From: Candidatus Riflebacteria bacterium HGW-Riflebacteria-2
GTDB lineage: Bacteria; Muiribacteriota; Ozemobacteria; Ozemobacterales; Ozemobacteraceae
DNA length: 64,000 bases
Assembly: GCA_002839435.1 (NCBI GenBank)
Contig: PGYA01000014.1
Coordinates: 16,270 to 80,269 of the forward strand
Reading direction: 5' to 3'
The notes beneath the pieces were generated by a model. That model searched no databases. It was not told where the DNA came from and saw only the letters and a list, made by a program, of their open reading frames with translations. Of this stretch, positions 8,074 through 16,988 are shown piece by piece (within the stretch, counting starts at the first letter, position 1; each line of letters opens with the position of its first letter). The position numbers and the translations under genes were made by a program.

Positions 8074-10028
8074 GATCTCCACTTTTCCAGCCAGCTTTGC
8101 AACATGAGAATATTCCAGAGCATGCGCTCACAACTTTGTTTTCCGCGCTGATGATCATACCACATTCTTTTTATCAGATCATAGTTTAGCAAGCCCTCAT
8201 GTTTAAGCCTTTGCCGGTCTACCATAGCCGCGCCCCAGTCTTTCAGTTCACCACGCAGCCATGCTGCCATTGGTACGGCAAAACCTTTTTTTGGCCTTTC
8301 GATCAGAGATTGTGGCAGATATTTGCACAAAATTCGCCGCAGTATTATTTTGCCATGCGCCCCCTTGATTTTCTGCTCTGTTGGCAAATGCCTGGCAAAA
8401 TCTACTACATCCTGATCGAGAAACGGCAATCTTGTTTCAAGACCTGTGCTCATTGCCGCTCTGTCAACTTTTGTCAAAATGTCATCGGGAAGATAGGCTT
8501 TGAGATCGCAAAATATCATCTTCTCCAGGTAATTACTCTTTCCCTTGGCAATATCGCGTCGATCAAAAACTGTTTCCGGTTCTTTGTCGGCGTCAAGCAG
8601 CATGGATGACGGGTTGCCGGTATGCGACACGAGGGTTTTGTATAAAGCTGTAAAATCAGGCGATGGCAAAAGATCGAGCATTTTCCTGATCAGCCGGCCA
8701 GTAACTGGGCCGCCTGGCAAAGATGAACAGGCAAGCAACTGCGCAAGCTTTGGTTGGTTTAGCGTCGCCGCGAAAAACTGACGCAAAGACAGCGGCAGAA
8801 GATTTATAATCCGGTATAATTTCTCAGCCTGGAAATATCTGTAATAGCCGCCAAATAGTTCATCGCCGCCATCACCGGTCAGGGCAACAGTTACTTTTTT
8901 CCTGGCCAGACGGCAGAGAAGAATGCCTGGAATCTGCGAAGGATCAGCAAATGGCTCAGAATAAAATCTGTTCAAATCAGGTATTATATCCAGTGCCATC
9001 TTCGGGTTGAGCAAAAATTCATGATGGTCGGTTCTTAAGTGGCCGGCGACCTGACGGGCAAAATCTGCCTCATTATAATCCTGTTCAGAGAAGGCGATGG
9101 TAAACGTCTGTGTCGGTCCTGATGATATTTTCTGCATGATTGCAGCCACAATAGATGAATCGATGCCGCCAGACAAAAACACTCCCAGCGGCACATCAGC
9201 AACCATCTGCAATGATATCGCCCGGGTCAGCAGCTGCTCGAGTTCGGCTTCGTTTTGGGCTATTGATGACTGTGATATCCCGGCATGATTTTCGCCGCCG
9301 GATTCTTCGAGTTGCCAGTAGGGTTCAGAAACCACGCTGTCTTCTTTGCCACAATGTATTTTGGCTGCTCTGATTCTCAGAATATGCCCGGGTTCAAGCT
9401 TATGAACGTTTTTTAAAATCGACCAGGGTGCCGGAATATAGTTATGGCGAAAATAGAGTAGCAACGCTTCTCTGTCTATCTGCCAGTTTTCGCGGCCAAA
9501 AGCTTTAAAGCAGCTTAATTCTGAAGCAAAAACCAGGCCTTCCCGGCAAAGGCCATAATAAAGAGGTTTCTGACCCATCTTGTCACGGGCCAGAGTTAAT
9601 TCTTTCTCCTTTTGATCCCATAGCGCCAGAGCAAACATGCCGGAGATAAGTTTTATCGCAGCAGTCACACCGTATTGCTCGATGGCCAGCAAAAGAATTT
9701 CTGTGTCAGAATGGCCTTTAAGAACTGGCTCAATCTGCGAATCAGCGACAATCTTCCTTTTAATATCGATAAAATTATAGACTTCGCCGTTAAGAATGAG
9801 AATATATCGACCGTTTGGCGATATCATCGGCTGATTTCCGGCTGCTGTGAGATCAAGCACTGCCAGACGCCGATGCGCCAATGCCAGTCCTTCTTCGGGT
9901 TTAACCCACACTCCTTCGGCATCAGGCCCGCGATGTCTTATTGCCTCAGACATCCTGAGCGCCCTGTCTGTCAGACTGTCAGCGTTTGATTCTTTTTTCT
10001 TTTCGATGAAGCCGCATATTCCACACAT
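8070..10028 (-). CDS. asnB: Glutamine-hydrolysing asparagine synthase-like amidotransferase
   Basis: A 652-residue AsnB-family enzyme. The N-terminal class II glutamine amidotransferase domain begins MCGICGF, with catalytic Cys2. The C-terminal synthetase domain has the ATP-pyrophosphatase loop SGGIDSS and the later TGDGGDELFGGY motif. Housekeeping AsnB makes asparagine. Paralogues inside polysaccharide loci are thought to amidate sugars such as uronic acids, and the position between glycosyltransferase genes favours that role here. The ribosome binding site is weak, but Cys2 fixes the start. It overlaps the downstream glycosyltransferase by 4 nt. Confidence 0.9.
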   Translation of the reverse strand: MCGICGFIEKKKESNADSLTDRALRMSEAIRHRGPDAEGVWVKPEEGLALAHRRLAVLDLTAAGNQPMISPNGRYILILNGEVYNFIDIKRKIVADSQIEPVLKGHSDTEILLLAIEQYGVTAAIKLISGMFALALWDQKEKELTLARDKMGQKPLYYGLCREGLVFASELSCFKAFGRENWQIDREALLLYFRHNYIPAPWSILKNVHKLEPGHILRIRAAKIHCGKEDSVVSEPYWQLEESGGENHAGISQSSIAQNEAELEQLLTRAISLQMVADVPLGVFLSGGIDSSIVAAIMQKISSGPTQTFTIAFSEQDYNEADFARQVAGHLRTDHHEFLLNPKMALDIIPDLNRFYSEPFADPSQIPGILLCRLARKKVTVALTGDGGDELFGGYYRYFQAEKLYRIINLLPLSLRQFFAATLNQPKLAQLLACSSLPGGPVTGRLIRKMLDLLPSPDFTALYKTLVSHTGNPSSMLLDADKEPETVFDRRDIAKGKSNYLEKMIFCDLKAYLPDDILTKVDRAAMSTGLETRLPFLDQDVVDFARHLPTEQKIKGAHGKIILRRILCKYLPQSLIERPKKGFAVPMAAWLRGELKDWGAAMVDRQRLKHEGLLNYDLIKRMWYDHQRGKQSCERMLWNILMLQSWLEKWRS

Positions 10029-10055
10029 TTGAGAGGTCCCGGTTATTGGTTGTAT

Positions 10056-10967
10056 TTAAAGCCGCATCCTTCCAAGCGTAATTATATGGACGAAGAGACC
10101 GCACATGTTTTTTAAATCTGGATGGATCCGAAAGCAGGTCCATACGGTCAGAAAATAGGGGAGCTGCTTTCGTAATGCAAAGAGGTTTCGAGCGTAAGCG
10201 ATCAAGATTTCTCTGGCAAATGCCGGATATTTTGCCAGCATTAAATTGCAGGCGTTAAGATGGTCGATTTTGTATCGGGCAATCCCGCCCGATACATTTG
10301 TTGCATTATTTTTATGGCGACGGTAACGCCCCAGTATCGAATTGATATATTTTATTTTGCCGCCACCGGCCAGACAATCTACCCAGAACAGCCAGTCAGA
10401 AGCAACTGGAAGAGTTTCGTTGCAGCCACTTTCAGGAGCCATTTCCGCCCGAACCATGTTAGAACAGGCGCCATTAAAAGTTCCGTGGATTATCGAAGTT
10501 CTGATGTCGCCTTGATGAGCATTATAGAAAGAATTAAACAGTTTTATAACCTGCTTTGATTCAGAGTCAAAAACCTCCAGATTATGATAGCAGATTGCGC
10601 AATCAGGGTTAGCTTCCATGAATTCTACCTGTTTTGATATTTTGCCCGGAAGCATCAGATCATCACCGCCTGTCCAGGCTATATATTTTCCTTTGCAGGC
10701 AAAATATGCAAGATTGGTGTTTGCCGTTATTCCACGGTTGGCAGGTGATATTTTAATGACAAATTTATCGGGATACTGCTGGCAGAATTGATCCAGCATC
10801 GCATGCGTTCCGTCTGTGGAGGCATCATCGGCAATGACTATTTCAATATTTGGATAATCCTGAGACAATATTGAATTTATGCACTCTTCAAGGTAATGCT
10901 TCTGGTTATAGGTTATTACAGCAACGCTGACCAGTGGTATTGCTTTATTATCAACGGTTGAACTCAT
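10056..10967 (-). CDS. Glycosyltransferase, GT2 family
   Basis: A 303-residue GT-A fold enzyme. The nucleotide-binding N-terminus reads VSVAVITYNQKHYLEECINS, followed by IVIADDASTDGT and the metal-binding region AWTGGDDLMLPGK. No obvious membrane helix is present. It probably transfers one sugar of the repeat unit; donor and acceptor are unknown. It lies 27 nt upstream of the amidotransferase and 43 nt downstream of the flippase gene, within the same leftward operon. Confidence 0.9.
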   Translation of the reverse strand: MSSTVDNKAIPLVSVAVITYNQKHYLEECINSILSQDYPNIEIVIADDASTDGTHAMLDQFCQQYPDKFVIKISPANRGITANTNLAYFACKGKYIAWTGGDDLMLPGKISKQVEFMEANPDCAICYHNLEVFDSESKQVIKLFNSFYNAHQGDIRTSIIHGTFNGACSNMVRAEMAPESGCNETLPVASDWLFWVDCLAGGGKIKYINSILGRYRRHKNNATNVSGGIARYKIDHLNACNLMLAKYPAFAREILIAYARNLFALRKQLPYFLTVWTCFRIHPDLKNMCGLFVHIITLGRMRL

Positions 10968-11010
10968 CTCAAAATTGCCTCAATAACCAGTTTCGAATCA
11001 AAAAGTTTCA

Positions 11011-12492
11011 TTATTCAGGTTTTTTCCTGATGGTTTTCCAGATGCCCGGCAGCGAAAAACCTGTTAAAATCGACAATCTGCCATAGACTTTCCAACTTAA
11101 CAATGCCACAAAAGCAGCAGAGAGAATGTAGTATAACAACTTCTCAGTCATATAAAAAGAACAAAAGCTGGCGGTTGCAAGCGTACAAAGTGTTACGCAG
11201 ATTAAACTGAGGTTTGTATTAGAAAGTTTTGTGCCAGCGATACACCTGCCGGTAATTGCTGTTAAAACAATGTAATACAGGTATAATAACATGAAACCCA
11301 CGCCTGTGCCAGGTAAACCCCATGTCTGAGTGCAATAATAAATAGCTGAGATGTGAAAAATATTTGCAGACAATTCAACAAGAAAAAACAGTTTTCCACG
11401 GCCCCGGGCGAGCATAATGTATGAGAGTGGCCATGAAACGACCCGACCCCAGATCCCAAATACATACCAGCGTAAAACCGGTATCGCGGCATCGAATTTG
11501 CCAGAATACAATATTGCGATGCCTGGCGGCGCAAACATGATTGTTGCAACAAGGGCCGGCAAAGATAACAAAAGACCGACTTCCAGCTGTGTGTTAACCT
11601 CTTCGTTAAGCAGTTTGTCGTTTTTGGATGCGGCAACCAGGCGTGGATAGTAATCTGTGCCTATTGCATGCAATACGAAATTTGCCAGGCCCCCCGAAAT
11701 TGTAAAGGCGGCGCTCCAGATGCCGACTCCTTCCAGCCCGAACTGACCGGCAATTATCAGTCTGATAATATAGGCGGCCAAAGCAGTTTGAACAGCTGTT
11801 GCCATGACTGGTAAACCTAAGACCAGCAGCTTTTTGGCTTCTTTGATGAATGAGGATGTTGAAACTACAACGTTTGCCGTGTCAACGCTCTTTGCAAACC
11901 ACCAGGTGGTTAACAATACGGCAAAGGCCGACAAAACAAGACTGGCAGTAATTCCCCGGTTGCCCCAGAGCCAGAGGCAGGGCAAACTGAGCATCGCAGC
12001 ATTTACAGCTCCCCAGATATTTGCCCTGGCAAGATCAGCAATCCGCCTTGTTCCCTGCAGCAGGCAAACCTGGCCCATAGACAGATTTGAGAACAAAACA
12101 ACAATACCTAGAAATGCTATGTCTGCGGCATGTTCATTGCTGTTAAAAGTAACAGCCGATAATTCTGGCGATAATAAGACGGTAACTGCGCAGCCAATGG
12201 CGCCTGTCAGCCAGACCAGACGGCGCAGGCTTTTGACAACAAGCGACAGAGCCTCAGAATCGTTTTGTTGATCAGCTATTGAGCGGACACCGCTCGTATG
12301 AAAGCCCATATTAGCAATTGTTGAAATCGGGCTGATCAGTGAAGTGTAAAGATTTATCAAGCCCATACCGGCAGGGCCGAGAAGGACAGCAACAACCTTT
12401 GTTCGCAGCAGGCCGATGAGTATGCTGAAAAATGCGGCTCCACCGATGACTGAAGTTGATCTGACCGCGACTCTGTATTTTTGCTGGTTCAT
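11011..12492 (-). CDS. Wzx-like polysaccharide flippase
   Basis: A 493-residue integral membrane protein with roughly 12-14 hydrophobic helices throughout. The N-terminus (IGLLRTKVVAVLLGPAGMG) is typical of the MATE/MOP-superfamily polysaccharide exporters. It should flip the undecaprenyl-linked repeat unit across the inner membrane, upstream of polymerisation by the Wzy-like protein and length control by Wzz. The ATG at 12492 is preferred over a TTG two codons earlier; neither has a strong ribosome binding site. It sits 22 nt after the aminotransferase stop. Confidence 0.9.
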   Translation of the reverse strand: MNQQKYRVAVRSTSVIGGAAFFSILIGLLRTKVVAVLLGPAGMGLINLYTSLISPISTIANMGFHTSGVRSIADQQNDSEALSLVVKSLRRLVWLTGAIGCAVTVLLSPELSAVTFNSNEHAADIAFLGIVVLFSNLSMGQVCLLQGTRRIADLARANIWGAVNAAMLSLPCLWLWGNRGITASLVLSAFAVLLTTWWFAKSVDTANVVVSTSSFIKEAKKLLVLGLPVMATAVQTALAAYIIRLIIAGQFGLEGVGIWSAAFTISGGLANFVLHAIGTDYYPRLVAASKNDKLLNEEVNTQLEVGLLLSLPALVATIMFAPPGIAILYSGKFDAAIPVLRWYVFGIWGRVVSWPLSYIMLARGRGKLFFLVELSANIFHISAIYYCTQTWGLPGTGVGFMLLYLYYIVLTAITGRCIAGTKLSNTNLSLICVTLCTLATASFCSFYMTEKLLYYILSAAFVALLSWKVYGRLSILTGFSLPGIWKTIRKKPE

Positions 12493-12514
12493 CGTCAATT
12501 GTCAGCCAGGTGTT

Positions 12515-13618
12515 TTAACATCTGAATTCGTTGACAGCATCAACAATTTTATCAGTATCATTGTCACTCATCACAGGATTGACAGGCAAACTCAATACTT
12601 CGCGGTGAATTTTTTCTGTTATCGGAAAACTGAGGTCGTTCAATTGCCGGTATGCCTGCTGCAGGTGCGGCGGTATCGGGTAATGAACAAGGGTTTGAAT
12701 TTTTCTGTCGTCAAGAAATCTCTGCAGTTTTTTTCTGTCTGCACATCGTATGACAAACAGGTGCCAGACGTGACTTGATGGCTCTGATACCTGTGGGAGA
12801 TTGACGAGAGGGTTGTTTATGTTTTTAAGATATACTCCGGCAATCTGACTGCGCCTGCTGTTTTCTTCGGCAAGATGTTTCAGCTTAACCCGCAAAATTG
12901 CGGCCTGAAGCTCATCCAGCCGGCTGTTAATGCCCTGATACAGATTTTCGTATTTTACCTGACTGCCGTAATTGCGCAAAGCCCTTAAACACCGGTCTAA
13001 CCTGTGGTCATTTGTTGTAATAGCTCCGGCATCACCAAGGGCACCCAGGTTTTTGCCCGGATAAAAGCTGAAGCCGCCTGCGTCGCCGAAACTGCCGGCT
13101 CTTTTGCCAGCTAATGCGGCCCCATGTGCTTGAGCTGAATCTTCAATGACAAGCAGGTTGCGCGCCTGCGCCACTTTTTGAATTGCAGCCATGTCAGCCA
13201 GATGCCCGTAAAGATGCACCGGCATTATTGCTTTTGTTCTGGAGGTTATCTTTTCTTCGATCTTTGCAGGATCGATGTTGTAAGTGTTGATGTCGGGCTC
13301 TACCAGAACCGGTTTAAGCCTGTTTTCAGTGACAGCGAGTATTGTGGCAATATAGGTGTTCGCAGGAACCAGAATTTCGTCGCCTTCTTTTAATGACTCA
13401 AGTTCTATATAAGCCCGCAAAACCAGTTTCAGTGCATCAAAGCCATTGGCAACGCCGACACAACAGCTGGTTCCGCAATAATCGGCAAAATCCTTTTCAA
13501 ATGCGGTTACTTCTTCGCCCAGAATGTAGCGACCAGATCGCAGAACTCTTGCAAAAGCCTCTTTTAACTCATTCTGATATTGTTCATTCAGGCTTTTCAA
13601 GTCAAGAAACTGGATCAT
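12515..13618 (-). CDS. fdtB: PLP-dependent sugar aminotransferase (FdtB/QdtB-like)
   Basis: A 367-residue DegT/DnrJ/EryC1 family enzyme with N-terminus [18 protein letters not shown], close to FdtB/QdtB-type sequences. [11 protein letters not shown] carries the cofactor Asp, and [16 protein letters not shown] contains the Lys expected to form the PLP Schiff base. The predicted reaction is transamination of a dTDP-3-keto-6-deoxyhexose to the 3-amino sugar. The neighbouring FdtA-like isomerase would supply that substrate, which supports the assignment; Fuc3N versus Qui3N cannot be separated by eye. The ATG at 13618 overlaps the upstream stop as ATGA and replaces an in-frame ATG four codons earlier. 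Confidence 0.85.
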   Translation of the reverse strand: MIQFLDLKSLNEQYQNELKEAFARVLRSGRYILGEEVTAFEKDFADYCGTSCCVGVANGFDALKLVLRAYIELESLKEGDEILVPANTYIATILAVTENRLKPVLVEPDINTYNIDPAKIEEKITSRTKAIMPVHLYGHLADMAAIQKVAQARNLLVIEDSAQAHGAALAGKRAGSFGDAGGFSFYPGKNLGALGDAGAITTNDHRLDRCLRALRNYGSQVKYENLYQGINSRLDELQAAILRVKLKHLAEENSRRSQIAGVYLKNINNPLVNLPQVSEPSSHVWHLFVIRCADRKKLQRFLDDRKIQTLVHYPIPPHLQQAYRQLNDLSFPITEKIHREVLSLPVNPVMSDNDTDKIVDAVNEFRC

Positions 13619-14553
13619 GTCAGTATCCATTCATAAAAATCATGAACCACGGCCCTGGCGCCGAAAGACTCTTTCTGGGCAATCAACCCGGCATTAAGCA
13701 GGCGGCCTTCTTTTGCGTTCGAGGTTCCCAGATCTAATACTCTTTTATCCGGGTAATACTCAACCAGCAGTCTGTCAATAACCATATCCAGGGCTCCAGC
13801 AATCTTTCCTGCAGGTGTGCTCGCCATATATTGAGTGTGCAACCAATGCCGGTTTTCATAGACTACAGTGCCGGCAATAATTTTTTCATGCTTTTTTGCC
13901 ACAAACAGTTTGATGTTTTCTGGAAATAAATCAACAAGCTGCTTTATTTCTGCCAGAGAGTGCACAGGCAAAACCTGATGCCTTGTTTGTAGCGACTCTG
14001 TCAGTATCTTCCAATACTCCTCCCAACTCTCAGATCGTTCAACTTCAATTTCTGATTTTTTGGCTTTGTTAATTGCCCACTTACGACCTTTGGTATATGG
14101 CCCTCTGTTCTGAATGAAAATAGTCGAACTGACGTCTCTACGAGACAATATAGCGTCGTTCATAAATAATGCATAGCGGTCTTCGTCGCTGGGTTGAGAG
14201 AAGTATATATATGGCAAGCACTTATATACTAACTTCTGAATTCCCTTTTGAACGAGAAACAGTTTTAGCTCGCTGAATATTTTAAGAACGTCTTCTGCAT
14301 TTGTATAAATATCCAGGATCAAACCGCCAAAAGTTAAACCCTGATGCGAATACAATACATCACCAGCTATATTTGCCGGCAATAGAGCTGATGGTCTTGA
14401 CCTGTCATCATAAAACAATAACGAATGATCGCAAAATCTGGAGCTGTGGTATTCAATATAATCTCTGTAAAACATGAAATGGGCGTTTCTGGCGACCGAA
14501 ACAAAATCATCCCATTTCTTTTTCAGACTGGAATTGTAAACTTCGATTCTCAA
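13615..14553 (-). CDS. FemAB/GNAT-like acyltransferase family protein
   Basis: A 312-residue protein resembling the FemAB-like (peptidoglycan-bridge or GNAT-related) family found in polysaccharide loci. It has an N-terminal alpha/beta region and a central basic stretch ([14 protein letters not shown]). The C-terminal half-domain contains [19 protein letters not shown] and [16 protein letters not shown], as in FemAB acetyltransferases. It may transfer an acyl or aminoacyl group onto an amino sugar, possibly the 3-amino sugar made by its neighbours; this is inference. It has 4-nt overlaps on both sides, so it is translationally coupled within the operon. Confidence 0.7.
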   Translation of the reverse strand: MRIEVYNSSLKKKWDDFVSVARNAHFMFYRDYIEYHSSRFCDHSLLFYDDRSRPSALLPANIAGDVLYSHQGLTFGGLILDIYTNAEDVLKIFSELKLFLVQKGIQKLVYKCLPYIYFSQPSDEDRYALFMNDAILSRRDVSSTIFIQNRGPYTKGRKWAINKAKKSEIEVERSESWEEYWKILTESLQTRHQVLPVHSLAEIKQLVDLFPENIKLFVAKKHEKIIAGTVVYENRHWLHTQYMASTPAGKIAGALDMVIDRLLVEYYPDKRVLDLGTSNAKEGRLLNAGLIAQKESFGARAVVHDFYEWILT

Positions 14554-15395
14554 AGACTTTTCTCCATCAGATGAAATCTTTCGTCTTCACTTGAAATGGA
14601 AGCAATTCTATAGCCTCTTGCCAGGTAAAAGTTAATTGCGATGAGGTTGCATCTGCTGACCTTGAGCCAGATTCTTTGCAGTCCGGTCTGAATGCCATGA
14701 TTCTCAAGCAATTCAAGCGCCCTGGAACCGATTCCCTTTCTCCAGAGTTGCTTTTCTCCAATATACATGAATAATTCTGCAGAACCATCGCGTATGTTTT
14801 TCAGTCCGCAGGCTCCCGCATTCACGCCGGCTCTTATTCCAAAAATTATATAATCTGTGCGCTTATCAAGAGATTCGAAGAAATGAAGCTGGTCTTTCCT
14901 GGAAAATATTCCGGACATTGTCATCTGATTTATCTCGGGATCATTCAGCCAATGCCAGGATAAATCCAGAAAAATCCTGTCAAATTTCACCAGAGCCACT
15001 TTGGTGCTTGATTCTTTGAATTCTTCATAATCTCTAACATAGTCTGAGAGATCGTAATAGAGACTCGCCAAAATAAGAAGAATGCAATCTGGTGAAAAAT
15101 CGTACATTTCGTGCCAGATCATTTTCCCTACATATAACCCTCTGGACGAAGAGTTCAACAAAACTTCCGCTTTTTCGTAACCATCGTCCAGATGAAACTT
15201 GCAACTGCCGGCAACACAGACTGCTATTTGTTCAAGTTCTTTATGGGCGTGAAAACCACGCCAAACATTCATTTTGGTGGCAAAAATATAGTAAGCTCTT
15301 TTAATCTCAAACGGAATATCTTTATTCCCTTCAATAGCGATAAGAGAACCGTATTCATCTCCGCGAATCGGTAAATCATAAAATTTTATATCCAT
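14550..15395 (-). CDS. FdtA-like sugar 3,4-ketoisomerase fused to a GNAT acetyltransferase
   Basis: A 281-residue fusion. Residues 1-135 are a WxcM/FdtA/QdtA cupin, with YIFATKMNVWRGFHAHKELEQ holding the conserved His pair and GLYVGKMIWHEMYDF following. That domain isomerises dTDP-4-keto-6-deoxyglucose to the 3-keto sugar. Residues 140-281 are a GNAT N-acetyltransferase, with acetyl-CoA motif A around QLWRKGIGSRALELLENHGI and motif B INFYLARGYRI. Together with the adjacent aminotransferase, it could carry out the first and last steps towards a dTDP-3-acetamido sugar. WxcM itself carries its acetyltransferase on the other side and of another fold, so this domain order is unusual. Upstream RBS is weak (AGAGA). 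Confidence 0.85.
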   Translation of the reverse strand: MDIKFYDLPIRGDEYGSLIAIEGNKDIPFEIKRAYYIFATKMNVWRGFHAHKELEQIAVCVAGSCKFHLDDGYEKAEVLLNSSSRGLYVGKMIWHEMYDFSPDCILLILASLYYDLSDYVRDYEEFKESSTKVALVKFDRIFLDLSWHWLNDPEINQMTMSGIFSRKDQLHFFESLDKRTDYIIFGIRAGVNAGACGLKNIRDGSAELFMYIGEKQLWRKGIGSRALELLENHGIQTGLQRIWLKVSRCNLIAINFYLARGYRIASISSEDERFHLMEKSL

Positions 15396-15526
15396 ACATG
15401 CATCTCTTTCACTGATCTACAGAACTTCTCGCCATGGTTTGAATTTGTGTGAATCGGCGAGGAGCGGTCGAATGTCTGCTCGGAGCAGTGAAATGGTAGC
15501 ATCTGTCGTCATTGGTTGCACCTACT

Positions 15527-16810
15527 CTAAAGCTCAGACTTCGGTTGTCCTGTGGCCGGATTTCTGTTGCCTTCCAGCAAGTGCAACTGTATGCAAATAG
15601 CTGAAAGCAATAAGGCCTGCACCGACCATTGATTTCTTGTCAGCAGGGCCATTTCTTTGCCGTGAAGAAGCAAGGCAGACAAGAAAACGAGAAAGCTCAT
15701 CACTGCTGTTTCCTGGCTGAAAAATCGACAGCGCCAGGCCTGTTTTAAGGCCAGAATATAAGGAATGATCATTAAAATACTGCCGACGAGACCGACCGCA
15801 AAAATTGTCTTTACCCAGCCGACATCAGAGAACACCATCTCGAAGCCGCCGTTATTGAGGTTAGAGGAGCCAAACACCAACTCAAGCCAGCTATCTGGAA
15901 GAAAGAACATTCCAGACAGGGTATCAACAGTTGTTCCCGAAAGCCGCATTGCCAAAAATATTTCTTGGGCGTGATTCAGGGAATAGACAGAAAACTTTTC
16001 TGGTAAAAAATCAATGCTTGACCATACCAGCAGACCAATAAAGAACAACCCCAACATATTGGCCAGCAGATTTCCGGCGATCTTGGCCGGTGATTGAGTA
16101 GAGGCTTTTAATAACAAGAGTCCGAGCAGATAAACAGGAATAAAAAATAAGCCCATCATCAATCCGCTGCGGCCGCTTATTAATATGGATAAAACCAGAA
16201 GCGGGGCGCCCATAATAGCTGTTAAAAGTCCGGCAAAACTTTGGCAGCCTCTGGCAACAACCGGTAACATAAGCAAACCAAGCATTTGTAAAACAGAAGT
16301 CTGCGACAAACCGTAGGTGATGCCACAAATCCTTAATCCATCAAGAAATGGACTGGCAATATTAACATAATCGTGTGCGCTGGTTACCTGGTAAATCAGC
16401 TCTCGGAAAGGAGTGGAATAAAACATTGCCAGCATAATGCAGGCGTGTGCAACCAGTGCCAGATAAATATCACGAATGATGCGGGCGAAGTAGCTTTTTC
16501 CAAAACGATCATAATAGATTCCGGCAAGCGACATGGCAGCCAGAAAATTTATCAACGCTCTGATCGATCTCAGGGCTATCTGAACTTCAAACACGCCATG
16601 TGCGATGACAATTACCATCGAATAGATGCTGAGAAGCCCCAGGCAAATGATAATCTGAATGCTGACGCGGTCGGCATACGCATAACCACGAAGAAAGCTG
16701 TATACAATCAGCAGCACAGAAGTAAATAGAATAATGTCGGCAATTGGTGTTACTTTCCAGCCAAAAATGAACAAAAAGGTCGTTGTTGCAAGCAGGGCAG
16801 ATTTAAGCAT
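15527..16810 (-). CDS. Wzy-like O-antigen polymerase or ligase
   Basis: A 427-residue protein with about 11-12 transmembrane helices and one larger extracytoplasmic loop (about residues 265-330). This is the general plan of the Wzy/WaaL family, which shows almost no conserved sequence. Given Wzx and Wzz in the same operon, a block polymerase is the best guess; a ligase or another polysaccharide membrane protein cannot be excluded. The ATG at 16810 has GGAG 5 nt upstream, whereas the ATG five codons earlier has none. It is the first gene of the leftward operon. Confidence 0.7.
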   Translation of the reverse strand: MLKSALLATTTFLFIFGWKVTPIADIILFTSVLLIVYSFLRGYAYADRVSIQIIICLGLLSIYSMVIVIAHGVFEVQIALRSIRALINFLAAMSLAGIYYDRFGKSYFARIIRDIYLALVAHACIMLAMFYSTPFRELIYQVTSAHDYVNIASPFLDGLRICGITYGLSQTSVLQMLGLLMLPVVARGCQSFAGLLTAIMGAPLLVLSILISGRSGLMMGLFFIPVYLLGLLLLKASTQSPAKIAGNLLANMLGLFFIGLLVWSSIDFLPEKFSVYSLNHAQEIFLAMRLSGTTVDTLSGMFFLPDSWLELVFGSSNLNNGGFEMVFSDVGWVKTIFAVGLVGSILMIIPYILALKQAWRCRFFSQETAVMSFLVFLSALLLHGKEMALLTRNQWSVQALLLSAICIQLHLLEGNRNPATGQPKSEL

Positions 16811-16839
16811 CACTACTCCGGACATATTGAGCTTGTGTC

Positions 16840-16868
16840 ATGTTACTGCAAGGAACAATCATTAACAA
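16840..16868 (-). promoter_or_regulatory. Candidate sigma-70 promoter of the polysaccharide operon
   Basis: On the minus strand TTGTTA (16863-16868) and TAACAT (16840-16845) are separated by 17 bp. Each hexamer matches consensus at four of six bases. It lies about 30-58 nt upstream of the first gene of the operon. Confidence 0.4.
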
Positions 16869-16932
16869 GCCGATGAATTGAGGTAATATCCAGAGTTAAA
16901 TGAAAGCTGCCATAGGCCGGTTACCATATGAT

Positions 16933-16971
16933 CATCGGGCAAAAGAGTAAAATATATTTGCCCGGCCGATG
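16933..16971 (-). terminator. Bulged inverted repeat after the His-rich gene
   Basis: CATCGGGCAAA (16933-16943) can pair with TTTGCCC plus GATG (16957-16971), leaving a GGCC bulge and a 13-nt A/T-rich loop. It lies 18 nt after the stop of the minus-strand gene at 16989. No T run follows closely, so terminator function is uncertain. Confidence 0.3.
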
Positions 16972-16988
16972 AAAAGGGCGGCAGAACT

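Noticed and set aside
15471..15488. CTGCTC/GAGCAG palindrome between the Wzy-like and FdtA-like genes
   Set aside because: The stem is only 6 bp with a one-base centre, no T run or promoter elements accompany it, and operon continuity is more likely.
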